From: Linum tenue
Taxonomy: Eukaryota > Streptophyta > Magnoliopsida > Malpighiales > Linaceae
Length of the DNA stretch: 64,000 nt
Direction of reading: 5' to 3'
NCBI GenBank assembly: GCA_946122785.1
Contig: CAMGYJ010000008.1
Span: forward strand, 18,005,475-18,069,474
Below are positions 12,235 through 22,172 of this stretch, in pieces (position 1 is the stretch's first letter; every line of letters begins with the position of its first letter). A program made the translations under genes and the position numbers. Below the pieces are notes generated by a model. The model had not been told where the DNA came from. It saw only the letters and a program-made list of their open reading frames with translations, and ran no database searches.

Positions 12235-12937
12235 TAGGGGTGGGTATTGGGTGAGTCGGGTGGATTTTGACAATAAAATGCACCCACCCGCGTTTAAACG
12301 GATTGATAATTTTTAACCCACCACCCATCCACATTTAGTCTCGGGTTGGGTCGGGCGGATGGTGGATGATGCGGGTGGGTTTGTGGGTTCACCCACATCA
12401 TAATGTATATAATATAAAGGAGTCAACTTGACATGATAATAGGTGAAGAGAATCATCGAGGGTAACCAGAAGTTGGAATAGGGCGAAAAATGTCGAATTA
12501 GTTCTTAAATTGGATAGAAATTCTATTATGAAGAGTTTTCTACAGATTGAGACGATTATTAGGTGCAAGGAACTAAGGAAAATAATTCCACAAAGGAAAG
12601 AGCGGTGATCTAGGCACAATAATTAGAGGAAAAAGTAAAGGGAAGAAGAGGGGATCTCTATTTGGAAGGTTGGCTTTGAGGTTCAAACTCCAGGAGCAGT
12701 CCGAGTTTATATCTAACGTCTCCACTCTTCTCTCTCTAGCGCCAACGACTTTGATTTTTTTGCTGTTGGGTTGAGCGGGTCACCCGCGCACTCACCCACA
12801 ACCCACCCACCACCCGGCGGATGGCTTCCAGCGCAACCCGTCACCCACCCACAGACTCACCCACTTAACGAAATTCGGGTCAAATGCGGATGGGTCGGCC
12901 CAAACCCGCGGATGATCCGCCCGCATGCCCAGCCCTA
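12235..12937. mobile_element. non-autonomous hAT transposon, 703 bp, with 8-bp TSD
   Basis: The ends are TAGGGGTGGG and CCCAGCCCTA, imperfect TIRs typical of hAT elements. Perfect 8-bp target duplications TATATTAA flank it at 12227-12234 and 12938-12945. GC-rich subterminal zones repeat 'acccacccg'-like and 'gcgggtggg'-like motifs in opposite orientation at the two ends. No transposase is visible. The short open frame near 12771-12968 is only a translation of these repeats. Confidence 0.92.
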
Positions 12938-12956
12938 TATATTAATACAGGTAAAT

Positions 12957-13322
12957 TTCACATTTTAGTCATTGCGATTACTAAATCATGTCATGTTTAA
13001 TTACTAGAAAAATTAATATCAATTTTGGTCACTCGGATTACTGAAACATGTCACATTTAGTCACTTTCCCGTTAGTTTCAGTCCAACTCCATTAACGGAG
13101 TTGGACGGAGGCTAACGGAGAGTGAGTAAATGTGACATGTTTCGGTAATTCGAGTGACATTCATAAAAAAAAAAAGTAATTCGAGTGACCGGAGTTGGAC
13201 GGAGGCTAACGGGAAAGTGACTAAATGTGACCTGTTTTAGTAATTCGAGTGACCAAAATTGATATTATTTTTTTCTAATAACTAAACATAACACAATTTA
13301 GTAATCCCAGTGACCAAATCGT
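12957..13322. mobile_element. fold-back element with long inverted arms
   Basis: The left arm (about 12957-13075) runs from a 'ttttagtcattgcgattactaaa' type start through AATATCAATTTTGGTCACTC to CATTTAGTCACTTTCCCGTT. The right arm (about 13205-13322) is its inverse with a few changes. The centre holds AACTCCATTAACGGAGTT, itself palindromic, and two copies of GAGTTGGACGGAGGCTAACG. It is a MITE-like element without coding capacity. Confidence 0.8.
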
Positions 13323-13887
13323 GGTATCTACCCATATTAATACGAAGGCCAAGAAGAACAAACATCAAACGGTAGGATTTTCTTCACCTCGAGAGCAAAC
13401 TACTGAGTATTGTCCATCATTGTGTACGGCTAGCTAAAGACGGTCCACTTTGTTGGAGAAATCGATCTACAGAAATTTCAGTGCACAGAGATAGAAGGAC
13501 TGTCTTTTGTTTTGTATGTTAGCTTTTGGTTTTTGTTATACCACTTTCACAATCGGTGTTTTCGAGAGATGGTAGCGCTTTGGATTTATTCCTTTTCCCT
13601 CGAGTGGTCGACAATTTAAAAAGAGCTAGCTAGGTTCATGCATGTATGTAGACTGGTTTGAATTGCATAAAGGAGGAAGGAATAAGCATATCTAGCAGTT
13701 TTGAGTGGCTCGCTCTACCATTTTCCACGCCATGTATGGATACAGACAGAGGACACTTGAAGTTTGGATGGGACTCAAAGCCTCAATTACGAAAAGGAAG
13801 ATTCGGCAGTAGCACCCCACTGATCATAAAGGGAGTTTTCTTTCCCACGGAATCAAATTGGAAGAAAAAAAAAAGATATATATAAAA
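13323..13887. other. intergenic, nothing identified
   Basis: No gene or repeat was recognised. The oligo-A run at 13864-13874 is downstream of the tRNA on its own strand and may act as a backup Pol III terminator. Confidence 0.5.
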
Positions 13888-13959
13888 TGTGGCTGCTGGG
13901 ATTCGAGCCCAGGTCTCTACGGCCACAACGTAGAATTCTAACCACTAAACTACAGCCAC
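13888..13959 (-). tRNA. tRNA-His (GTG)
   Basis: Read on the minus strand the sequence folds as a tRNA. The acceptor stem is GTGGCTG with CAGCCAC. The D-arm holds box A (TAGTTTAGTGG). The anticodon stem is CTACG/CGTAG around loop TTGTGGC, giving anticodon GTG. The T-arm is CTGGGCTCGAATCCCAG. A TTTT run follows the 3' end immediately, as expected for Pol III termination. No CCA is encoded and there is no intron. It matches the plant nuclear tRNA-His pattern; a recent organelle insertion seems less likely because the flanks are nuclear-like. Confidence 0.95.
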
Positions 13960-15127
13960 TCTTGTTGTTTTGTTTTTCTATACTATCGTATCTGTTATTA
14001 ATTTCTGGTCTGAAGACAGATGTTATCAGGGACGAGTTTTAGTGTCACCATGTGATCATGTTAAGACTCGAGATCCGTGTATCTCCACTCCACCGTAGCC
14101 TGATCTAATAAGCTATCAGCAAAAATCAAGACCTCGAACAATCAAATGTTGTTACAGTTTATAGAGAAACATTACAATTCACAAACCACGTAAAAGTAAA
14201 TAGCAAGGCTACCAGTCCAATCACAAAAACAATCCCGTAATATTTTAAGGGTTCGTGTCTACTTAAAACTATATGACTATGCTCTTGTACGCACCCCGCT
14301 ACTCGCTCGCTTAACTCGCTAATAACGAATCCAGCATTTAATATTGGGTTTGGCATATATTAACAGGGAAGGCAACACAACATTTCGCAATAATGTGGTC
14401 CAGAAGGTCTATCCTCTGCTGACAGTGATCAACGTAGGATAACTCTAATCCAAGGTTAAAGAAGAAGAAGAAGAAGAAATGTTTTTGGCTTCTGGAACGG
14501 TATACATCAAGTTCGAAGTACAAGCGGATCCACGTCTGTGATTTGCCACATGTAGGATTCATTCATACACACGCAAAGCTCCCTCCCAAAAGCAGAAAGG
14601 CCTTTGCATGGTTTACACATCCCCGTCAGTCGCTACCTTTCAGAGTCCCACACGTATAATGTATTGCTTCCGAAGATGCAAAAGACAAGAAGGAAACGCC
14701 TCACTAACTCTACCAAAACTGTGTCCCCTGCAATTACTCCTTTCAACTTCACTCATTGCCACCTGCTGTTACAGCAACTTCATCCCATTCATCACAATCC
14801 CAAAGCAACTACAGACTATCAACAAGAGGCAATTGCCATTTGGGAAAAGATCAACAATCAGAAACAAAACACAAATTTCACTTTCATAACAATAACAAAT
14901 ATCCATGAGGTGTCAGTAGTAACCTCACTTTATTACAGATCACATATTACCATATACCAATGACAGAAAAGAAAACACAAGCATCAACATTCGAGCAACA
15001 GACTCAAGAGACGCACAATTGCAATGTCATACAATTGACCTTTATTCCAGCGGTTGCCAAGGGACCACATATAGTTTGTACCAAAAGAAAATCAACATAT
15101 AAAAGCAATGAAGAAATAGATAGATCT
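13960..15127. other. intergenic and 3' UTR of the AdoMet decarboxylase gene
   Basis: The right-hand part (about 14900-15127) is probably the 3' UTR of the minus-strand AdoMetDC gene. A (GAA)n run lies near 14461. No other gene was recognised. Confidence 0.5.
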
Positions 15128-16204
15128 TCAAACTTCCTCGTCTTCCTCTTTAAAGCAGCACTTCAGAGTTGATCTAGGAGACCCAGTATCCTCAGAAGAA
15201 GCAGCATCAAACTTCTGATAGACAACAGAACCTCCCATTCCGAGCTCTTCATGGCTCCTCTCTCCGCGACAGTATCCCTTCACATCCAGGGCACACTCCT
15301 TCTCCAGTTTCCTCCCAGCCACATTAGTAGCATGCACAGCAACAGAGAACTCGCTTGGCTTGAAGCAAGCCAGCACCCTATCGACCACCTGCTTCAGACC
15401 CACTTCTTTCAGGTCGTACCCCATCATTTCAAAGCTTGCATAGCTGAACCCGTCTTCTGGGGTCACGTGAATGGTGGAAACAGCACCGCCTTCGATAGCA
15501 TTCATGGAATAGCCACAAGGGTCAAAGTCAAAATCACAAATTTCAGAGTCTGGAAGGATCTTCCTTATCCCAGAATCAACAGTCATCACAGCTCCGGTAG
15601 GAGACTGGGTTTTGAAGAACACTGCAGCTTTTTCTCTGTCAAGACCAGTCATGCACATCTCCACAGTGTAAACTGGTTCATCAACCATAGCAGCATCTGC
15701 AGTAGCAGAGTAAACATGCCACTTCTGCTGGCTATCCCATCCACCCATGATATAGGCCTTGCTGCCTCCAGAACCGAGCTTCCCAAAATATCCATCGAGT
15801 ACAGAGACTTCCTCGGAGAAGCTACGATGAGGATATAGCTGTGCTGAAGGGCAGATAAAACTACCACGAGTGTACCTCACTGACTTCACCTTAAGAGAAA
15901 GGGCTTCTGCCAACTCGAGGATTGGTGGGATAGATAGAAGCAGCTTTGTAGTCCCACAAGTTTTGATGACGATCTTGTATGCGAATACAAAGAGGCTGGA
16001 CTCAGAGAGGACATAGGAATCCACATCAGCATTAGCAAGTGAGTCGACAATGGTGCACTGAGCCGGTCCAAGAATCTCATCCAACTGAGCCTTCGACAGA
16101 GATCGGAGACCCTTCCCTTCCGGGTCAACAAAGATACCCGGCTCGAAGAAGGCTATTTCTAGCCTCTTCTCGTATCCTTCAAATCCAATTGCAGAGACTG
16201 TCAT
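15128..16204 (-). CDS. SAMDC: S-adenosylmethionine decarboxylase proenzyme
   Basis: This cytosolic pyruvoyl enzyme decarboxylates AdoMet to supply aminopropyl groups for spermidine and spermine synthesis. The reading frame is one uninterrupted exon of 358 aa from [17 protein letters not shown], the usual plant N-terminus. An in-frame ATG six codons upstream is less likely. The self-cleavage site is [11 protein letters not shown], with cleavage expected between Glu68 and Ser69; the serine becomes the pyruvoyl group. The family motif around [10 protein letters not shown] is present, as is the PEST-like stretch ending in [17 protein letters not shown]. The intronless main ORF with introns only in the leader is typical of plant SAMDC genes. 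Its translation is expected to be repressed by the uORF at 16444-16707 when polyamines are high. Confidence 0.97.
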   Translation of the reverse strand: MTVSAIGFEGYEKRLEIAFFEPGIFVDPEGKGLRSLSKAQLDEILGPAQCTIVDSLANADVDSYVLSESSLFVFAYKIVIKTCGTTKLLLSIPPILELAEALSLKVKSVRYTRGSFICPSAQLYPHRSFSEEVSVLDGYFGKLGSGGSKAYIMGGWDSQQKWHVYSATADAAMVDEPVYTVEMCMTGLDREKAAVFFKTQSPTGAVMTVDSGIRKILPDSEICDFDFDPCGYSMNAIEGGAVSTIHVTPEDGFSYASFEMMGYDLKEVGLKQVVDRVLACFKPSEFSVAVHATNVAGRKLEKECALDVKGYCRGERSHEELGMGGSVVYQKFDAASSEDTGSPRSTLKCCFKEEDEEV

Positions 16205-16443
16205 CGTGACACTCAAGAGCAAATGTCACAACACCAGAAGATAGACCAACAGATGACAGTCGAGCAAACAACACCAAGAGGTTGTCGCGAATTCCCAGAA
16301 AGCTCACAGTTTGATCACGGTCGCAGAGAGAGTGAGGAAGAGAGGAGGAATTTGAATGAAACTGATATTTATACCTAATTATAATAGCAATAATAACTAA
16401 ATGAACCACGTTATGTGGTTAGGGTGCAAGCTATTAGCAGGAC

Positions 16444-16707
16444 TCAGGATGGCTTGCGAGCGCACTGCATATAAGAAACACACATAAAAGACAAAGTTAA
16501 AATCATGAAATGCTGAATAAAGACAGGTTAAAACCATGACAACAATAAAGGATAGGGGGAAGAACATACGTTGGAGTAAGCAGCAGATCTGAATTTCTTG
16601 ATTCCACCGTTTGGGCGAACGTCTTCAATGCTGTAACCGAGGGGAGCTTCGTAGAACAAGGATTTACTACTACTGCTAGACTTCTTCTTGCCACCTTTCG
16701 ACTCCAT
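16444..16707 (-). CDS. conserved regulatory uORF of AdoMetDC (52 aa, split by an intron)
   Basis: This is the conserved 'small' upstream ORF of plant AdoMetDC transcripts. Its peptide stalls ribosomes in response to polyamines and so lowers AdoMetDC translation. Exon 16570-16707 encodes 46 residues starting MESKGGKKKSSSSSKSLFYE and ending RSAAYSN, followed by a GTATGT donor. Exon 16444-16464 encodes CARKPS and the TGA stop. The total is 52 codons, the canonical length, and the C-terminus that matters for stalling is on the second exon. An intron (16465-16569) therefore interrupts the uORF. The main AdoMetDC start lies 240 bp downstream. The function is known from the family; conservation here is seen directly. 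Confidence 0.93.
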
Positions 16708-16724
16708 TGATCATTCAATACTGG
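16570..16724 (-). other. AdoMetDC leader exon carrying the uORF start
   Basis: An acceptor (TTGGTGCAG on the minus strand) ends at 16725 and a GTATGT donor follows 16570. This is an internal 5'-leader exon, so at least one more non-coding exon lies upstream (about 17500-17660). Confidence 0.65.
16676..16714 (-). CDS. short overlapping uORF upstream of the AdoMetDC uORF
   Basis: An ATG at 16714, seven bases upstream of the conserved uORF start, opens a 12-codon frame (MINGVERWQEEV, then TAG). It overlaps the conserved uORF out of frame. In many dicots a 'tiny' uORF of a few codons overlaps the conserved uORF start by one base; here that position is taken by this longer overlapping frame. Start-codon choice between the two would set the strength of repression. 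Whether it is translated is not known. Confidence 0.5.
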   Translation of the reverse strand: MINGVERWQEEV

Positions 16725-17691
16725 CTGCACCAACAATGGAACATGAGTTAAATCACCCCAAGGTATAAAAACACGAGAGCTGGCTACTCAAATTAGTAAG
16801 CAATGTAAAATTTCTACACAATGTTACCCCCATATGGGACTCTCCTGCAAGATGATAACCAGAAATGAACACAAAACTCTCTGTGAATATTATAATCCCT
16901 TTATAAGATTTCAGAAGACAAAAGATAAACCATTTAACATCATCTTATCTCATATCCTGGCAGAAACATGAAACTTAAGCTAATCGACATATCATAGAGA
17001 AGATGCACCATCATCAATCCACGCCCTAAGCCTCTAACCAACAGAATCGGAGATTGTTTGGAAAATAGGAAGCTAAACGCCGAACACACCAAAATCACAA
17101 TTAATCGATACATGCACATAGAAACCTAAAACCCCCTATTTTACGACTTCTAATCAAAACCCAGAAAAAATCGCGCCAAGAAAACCAAAACCCAGATCTA
17201 AACGAGCAACAAGATCAATAATTTATCCACCAAGAAAAGCCCTATGCTAGGTTGAGGAACAAATAAACCGATGGGTAACAAAGATCGGAACTTACAAATC
17301 AATATTGGAAAAAAACACAGCAGCCCTTTTTTCTCTCCCGAAAAGCCAAATTCCTTTGCAAAACTCTGGAATCAGAAATAACAAGAGCGAAAACCAACCA
17401 AAATTAACCCACGAAATGACGAAATCGGAAATCGTACCAAGGAAAACAAAAGAATTGAACATGAACAATAACCAGCGATTACAAGAGAAGAGAGCGGATG
17501 CATACCAATCAAGATTCGTCAGACGAAGAACAAGATGAACACCCAGAAATTTGTGGCTATGAGAATTCGGAAAAATAAGCAGAGACGTGCGGCGAATCTG
17601 AGATTATGATGAGGGACTTTTTCGGTTGGCTTCTTTCTAGTTTTGCGAATGGAGGAAGGCAATTTGATGATGAAAATGGGCAGAGCTGTCA

Positions 17692-17699
17692 ATTTATAA
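17692..17699 (-). promoter_or_regulatory. probable TATA box of AdoMetDC
   Basis: TTATAAAT on the minus strand lies upstream of the likely first leader exon. It is the best TATA match before the first leader exon and is placed on position only. Confidence 0.45.
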
Positions 17700-19297
17700 G
17701 GAGGGACGGAATGTGTAGGGTTAAATTTAGTATATTATGTTTCTGCCCCTGGATGGGCATTGGAATTACCGGTTGTCACTTGGCACGTACGTGACGAATA
17801 TGCCCCGGTAGAATTTTGGTTGCCTTGATTCGTTTTTAGTCTTTTACTTTATATACCCTATTCCTAAAAATCAAAATTAACGATGGCAGTAGGGTAATTC
17901 AGGGGTTGAATATTTGAAATCCTAACAACTCTTTACGAATGTCGTATTTTTCTCACCCTCCTATTTCTATAATTGTTGCAAGTTTCGGTTGGATTTTGAA
18001 CAAAAAGATTAGGATTCGTGCAAGTGGGCTTGTGTGAAACAAAACCATGTTGAAAATAAAATTTGTTTTGGAAGACTGAAACATAAATAAAAAAAATGAA
18101 GAATGAATTTGATTATTTCATTAAGAATGAAAAACTATTTTTATTACATAGTGAAGTTCATTACCAAATTATATCACATGTAGACCTGGATTCTTAAAGC
18201 CTACCCTCCAATCTCCATGCATTTTACTGCATAGTAGCTTTGTCTTTGGGTACAAAGTAGTAAAAGTAAGACGGTAAAAACAGTCAAATAATTATCCACC
18301 TACCAAGGGGGAGGTGGTTGCGCCAATTTGAAGGCCCCCCTGCAAATTTAGAAATAAACTAACTTGGGGAGAAAGGAAATGGGCAAACAGGTAATTTCCT
18401 ACGAGAAGGGCTTTTTCGTACTCTGTCTCATCTTGAGAGCATATTTACGGGACTTTTCAGTAGGGAATCCTTCTTTACTGTTTTTGACACGTCAGATAAA
18501 TGGCTGGTCAAGAATTTGCATCGGGGCTGATGCTGCCGAAGAAAACAGAAGGAGAGCGAGAGAGAGGACTTGAGGGGTTCGATTCTGGCCGTGTATTTCA
18601 AACTTTGGCCCTGCTCTCTCCATTTCTGTGGCCATTGAGCACTTGCCCATTTATTCTTTCCTTTATATATTCGTTCTTTCTCTTTATTATAATTTTTTTT
18701 GGCGTGTGTCAGAAAAGTGGAATCTAAACCTAAAATAAAATATAAAACATGAAAATCTCTTCAATAACTGATTCGAATCAGATCGTTCTTATAATCTCAC
18801 CTGTGTATGTATTTGATGTGGCAGATTGATACGGCTACATCCAAATTTAATAAAGAAAATGTGTCATTAGGTAATCGGTAACTTGCATTCATCAAACAGT
18901 ATGGACAAAGAAGATGGCGCTTTTTCTTGTATGGACAAATAGATTTTTATCGTTTTACCAAGCAAAAATAAACAAACGTGGATAAATTCCCAATTTGTGC
19001 ACTCGAATTGTTAAAATATTCCACACGTTTGTCATTTAAAAATATTTTATTCCATTCGTGTTCACTAAAATTAGTTCAATAGTTCAGGTTTAGTCACTGG
19101 TCATTACCTTTTGTTAAAAAAAACACCATCGGTTTATTGCTGATGTGGCTAACAGAAACGTCCAATCAGCCTTGAAAAAAAAATTATACCCAACCATTAG
19201 AAACCACAAAATCATATTATCCCAAGTTCCCATATACCGTATCTCTTTGGTTTTAATTTCCAGCTACGTGGTTTAATTATACCCAATTGTGATATAC
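17700..19297. other. intergenic, nothing firmly identified
   Basis: AT-rich DNA between the AdoMetDC promoter and a MITE cluster. Short open frames near 18364-18727 show no recognisable domain. Confidence 0.5.
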
Positions 19298-20149
19298 GGG
19301 TCGTTTGCTTCATGGATTTGAAAAATGAGGGTTTTGGTAAAACCTGGGTTTCGGAAAACCATGGATATATGATGGATTTGGTGGCATTATGGATTTGAAC
19401 AAGTCTATTGTTTGCTTGATGGATTTGATTATGGACTTTCTTTGATTAGAATTGTGGATATTAAATACAAATTACCTAGTTACCCTTATTTAATTATATT
19501 TCTATATTATAATCCAAATCTTTCATTTAAAATTAATCCAAAACATAGAAAGAAATTTTAAAATCTTTACCACTATGTGGATTAATAATTCAACTACAAA
19601 TATAGAAATGTATTACAATATGGCACTAATTAACAATTCATCTTGGCACTAATTAAAAATTCATCTAATAATCCTTCATAAAAAAAACAATTCATCTAAT
19701 AATGTACGCAATATTATGTATCAATTGCAGCCAATTGCTCGCTTTATTGCTACAACTCATCATCTTCTTGCTAACTCACCGATGTGGAATCCGACAATCA
19801 ATCAAATAATAATGTACAAGATGAGCATAAAGTGTTTCTAGGTGAATCTAACAAATCACATATACATTCATATTTAAATAAAATACGATATTACAAAATG
19901 ATATGATAAATTCTCATATTTATAAAATACGAAATTATAAAATTTTACAGTTGCATGACCATTGAATTAAAGTATGACAAATTTGTAATCAAAGAAATAA
20001 TTAAGGGTAGAAAGGTAATTTACCATCATGGATTTTAATCCACACCCAAATCCCACCTCAAGAGGTGGAACTTCCAAGTCCGTGGGGTCCACGGATTTGG
20101 AACCCCAAAAGTGGTGCGCCCCACAAATTCCATCTCCCTAATTCCCTAA

Positions 20150-20589
20150 CAGCCTGTTTGGAAAGGCTAAATTTTGAGGAAATGGAATTCCAATTCCCAA
20201 ACTTTCCATGATTCTCATGTTTGGAAGTAAAAAGTAAAAAGGAAATGGAATTCCAAAAGGCAAAAAGTTGGAAATTCTAATTCCTACCAAAAGTGGTCGG
20301 AATTGGTGGAGGGAGTGATGGAATTAGTGGACCCCACATTAATTTTGACTCACCTTTACAAGAAAGCCCTTACTACTTTTGGATTTGAAATCACTAATAC
20401 CAAGGATATTATTGTAAAAGCACTTGTAAGAAATCATTTCCATTTTTTCCAAACATAAAAACATGAAATCATTTCCCAAACTTTTGGATTTGTTCCAAAC
20501 ATAAAATTTTAAAATGAATTCTCACTTGAATTCAGATTCTCACAAGAAATGGAATTCATTTTCCAACAGAATTATATCCAAACAAGCTG
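20150..20589. mobile_element. MITE (CAGCCTGTTTGG family), copy 1
   Basis: It begins CAGCCTGTTTGG and ends CCAAACAAGCTG, inverted termini. The interior is rich in 'ggaattcca'-like inverted motifs ('ggaaatggaattcc'). It lies inside the larger unit 19298-21109 and abuts copy 2 with only TATA between them. Confidence 0.7.
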
Positions 20590-20593
20590 TATA

Positions 20594-21021
20594 CAGTCTG
20601 TTTGGATAGACAAAAAACTCAGGAATTGGAATTCCATTTTCAATTCCAATTCCATAATTTATGTTTGGAAGGATAAGAAGGTTGAGAAATGAATTCCATT
20701 TGGACTAAGTTTTGGGAATTACAATTCCTATCAAAAGTGATAGGAATTGTGTTTATGAAGATGGAATTAGTAGGTCCCATCACTATTTATTATTATTTTA
20801 TTAACCAACTATCACACTACTCTCTTTCTCTATCATTCATATTTCATTTCCCAAGATAAAATAAATATATTATATTATTAATTATTGTTAAAAGTGCAAT
20901 TCCTTTCTTTAGTTGGAGGAATTATACCAAACACTAAAATTGGAAATGGAATTCTATAAAAATAGGAATTGGAAATAGAATTTCATTTCCATTTCTTCTT
21001 GAATTGTATCCAAACAGGCTG
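20594..21021. mobile_element. MITE (CAGCCTGTTTGG family), copy 2
   Basis: It begins CAGTCTGTTTGGAT and ends ATCCAAACAGGCTG, flanked by TA on both sides. It has the same 'ggaattggaattcc' type interior as copy 1 but clearly different sequence, so it is a family member and not a simple duplicate. Confidence 0.72.
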
Positions 21022-21374
21022 TAAGGCAAACGATGGATTTCGGTTCAAATTCATAATGGATATATTTCCATGACCAAATCCATCACCAAAGCCCTCAAGC
21101 AAACGACCCCATAATGTCGAAAGGGGGCTAAAAGGGTCATTAACCCTTCACTTTGCCCCAGTTGTGAAGTGTCCTTCCTTTTGGTGATCCAGTGCGGGTC
21201 TTGGTTTAGCGCTCGGTCTTTTCTCCGTGAAACGGCAGGCACCAGCGAGAAGCCACGAGAGCCCTACCCATCGTCACTCTGGTGGGAACCAACTCGACGT
21301 AGACTCTTTTCTCCTTTCTCCACCTTCAATCCGACACTGGAATACCTAATTCTTCGCTTCTCCCTTTCAAATTG

Positions 21375-21381
21375 GTAAGTT

Positions 21382-21425
<44 letters not shown>

Positions 21426-22160
21426 GGTGGCGAATTCACCGATTTCCCGACAAGGGTTAACGTAAAACCCTCCTTTCTAATGTGTCGATTTCTAATCTGA
21501 TGGTTTGAATCAGTGTTTGGTCGTTCCGCGCTTTTCCCGCTGAAGTGGGTTTTGAATCGATTCCGCGGTTGCTCCAGTTTCGAGCTCTGATTCTGTGTGG
21601 TTGGAACTTGAACGACTCTCTCGCCGCCCTTTTGGACCTCACTCCCTTGCCCGTTGCGAAAGAGTGCTCTTGGTATCAATCTATTGGTTCCTCTCAGCCT
21701 TGGCTTCGTATGTTGGTCGGGCTGTGGAGTTGAGAGATAGATTCAGTTAATTTTTGAAACACCCGGCTAGTGCTTTTATTTTGGTTGCTACTGATTTGGG
21801 GATTCTCGGCTAGTGAACGTCAGATTGGTTATTGACTTATTGGAAAGGAATTAGTTGGAGTTTTTTTGTGTTTCCCCAGAACTGTAACTTTTGAATTTGT
21901 ATGTTTAGCGATTAAATCTGAAACCTTTTGTATGAAGCTCTTAGCTTTAACTCGGTTTCGTTGGTCTGTAATTGCCAGTTCTGAAGTGATGCACTCATGT
22001 CACCTCGTATTGGTGAAGGGCCTGTTAAATTTGTATCGAATGGGATGTTTAGATTCTTCTTTTGATGTTGCTTTGTTCCAACAACAGTTATCAGTCTTCC
22101 TTTACATGTATAGGAGTTGGAAGATCTCATTTTGTTTTATGTTTTGCTGTCTTTGTAAAG
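21375..22160 (+). other. 5'-UTR intron of CFIm-like gene A, with (CT)n
   Basis: A donor (ATTG|GTAAGT) and acceptor (TTGTAAAG) bound a 786-bp leader intron; the start codon is 13 bases after it. A (CT)n run (about 21384-21422) follows the donor closely. Copy B has a matching leader intron (29413-30221). Confidence 0.7.
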
Positions 22161-22172
22161 GGTCTGGGTCTA

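Larger units (their letters stand above)
19298..21109. mobile_element. outer transposon-like unit with nested MITEs
   Basis: The left end GGGTCGTTTGCTT and the right end AAGCAAACGACCCC are inverted copies. Just inside them, 'catggatttg' and 'ccatgaccaaatccatc' are also inverted. The body contains two further elements (20150-20589 and 20594-21021) inserted head to tail, so this is a nest. No transposase is visible. I could not confirm the outer target duplication. Confidence 0.6.

Noticed and set aside
12771..12968. Proline/threonine-rich open frame
   Set aside because: It is a translation of the right subterminal repeats of the hAT element.
15251..15838. 195-codon plus-strand frame over AdoMetDC
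   Set aside because: Antisense shadow of a strongly conserved coding region.
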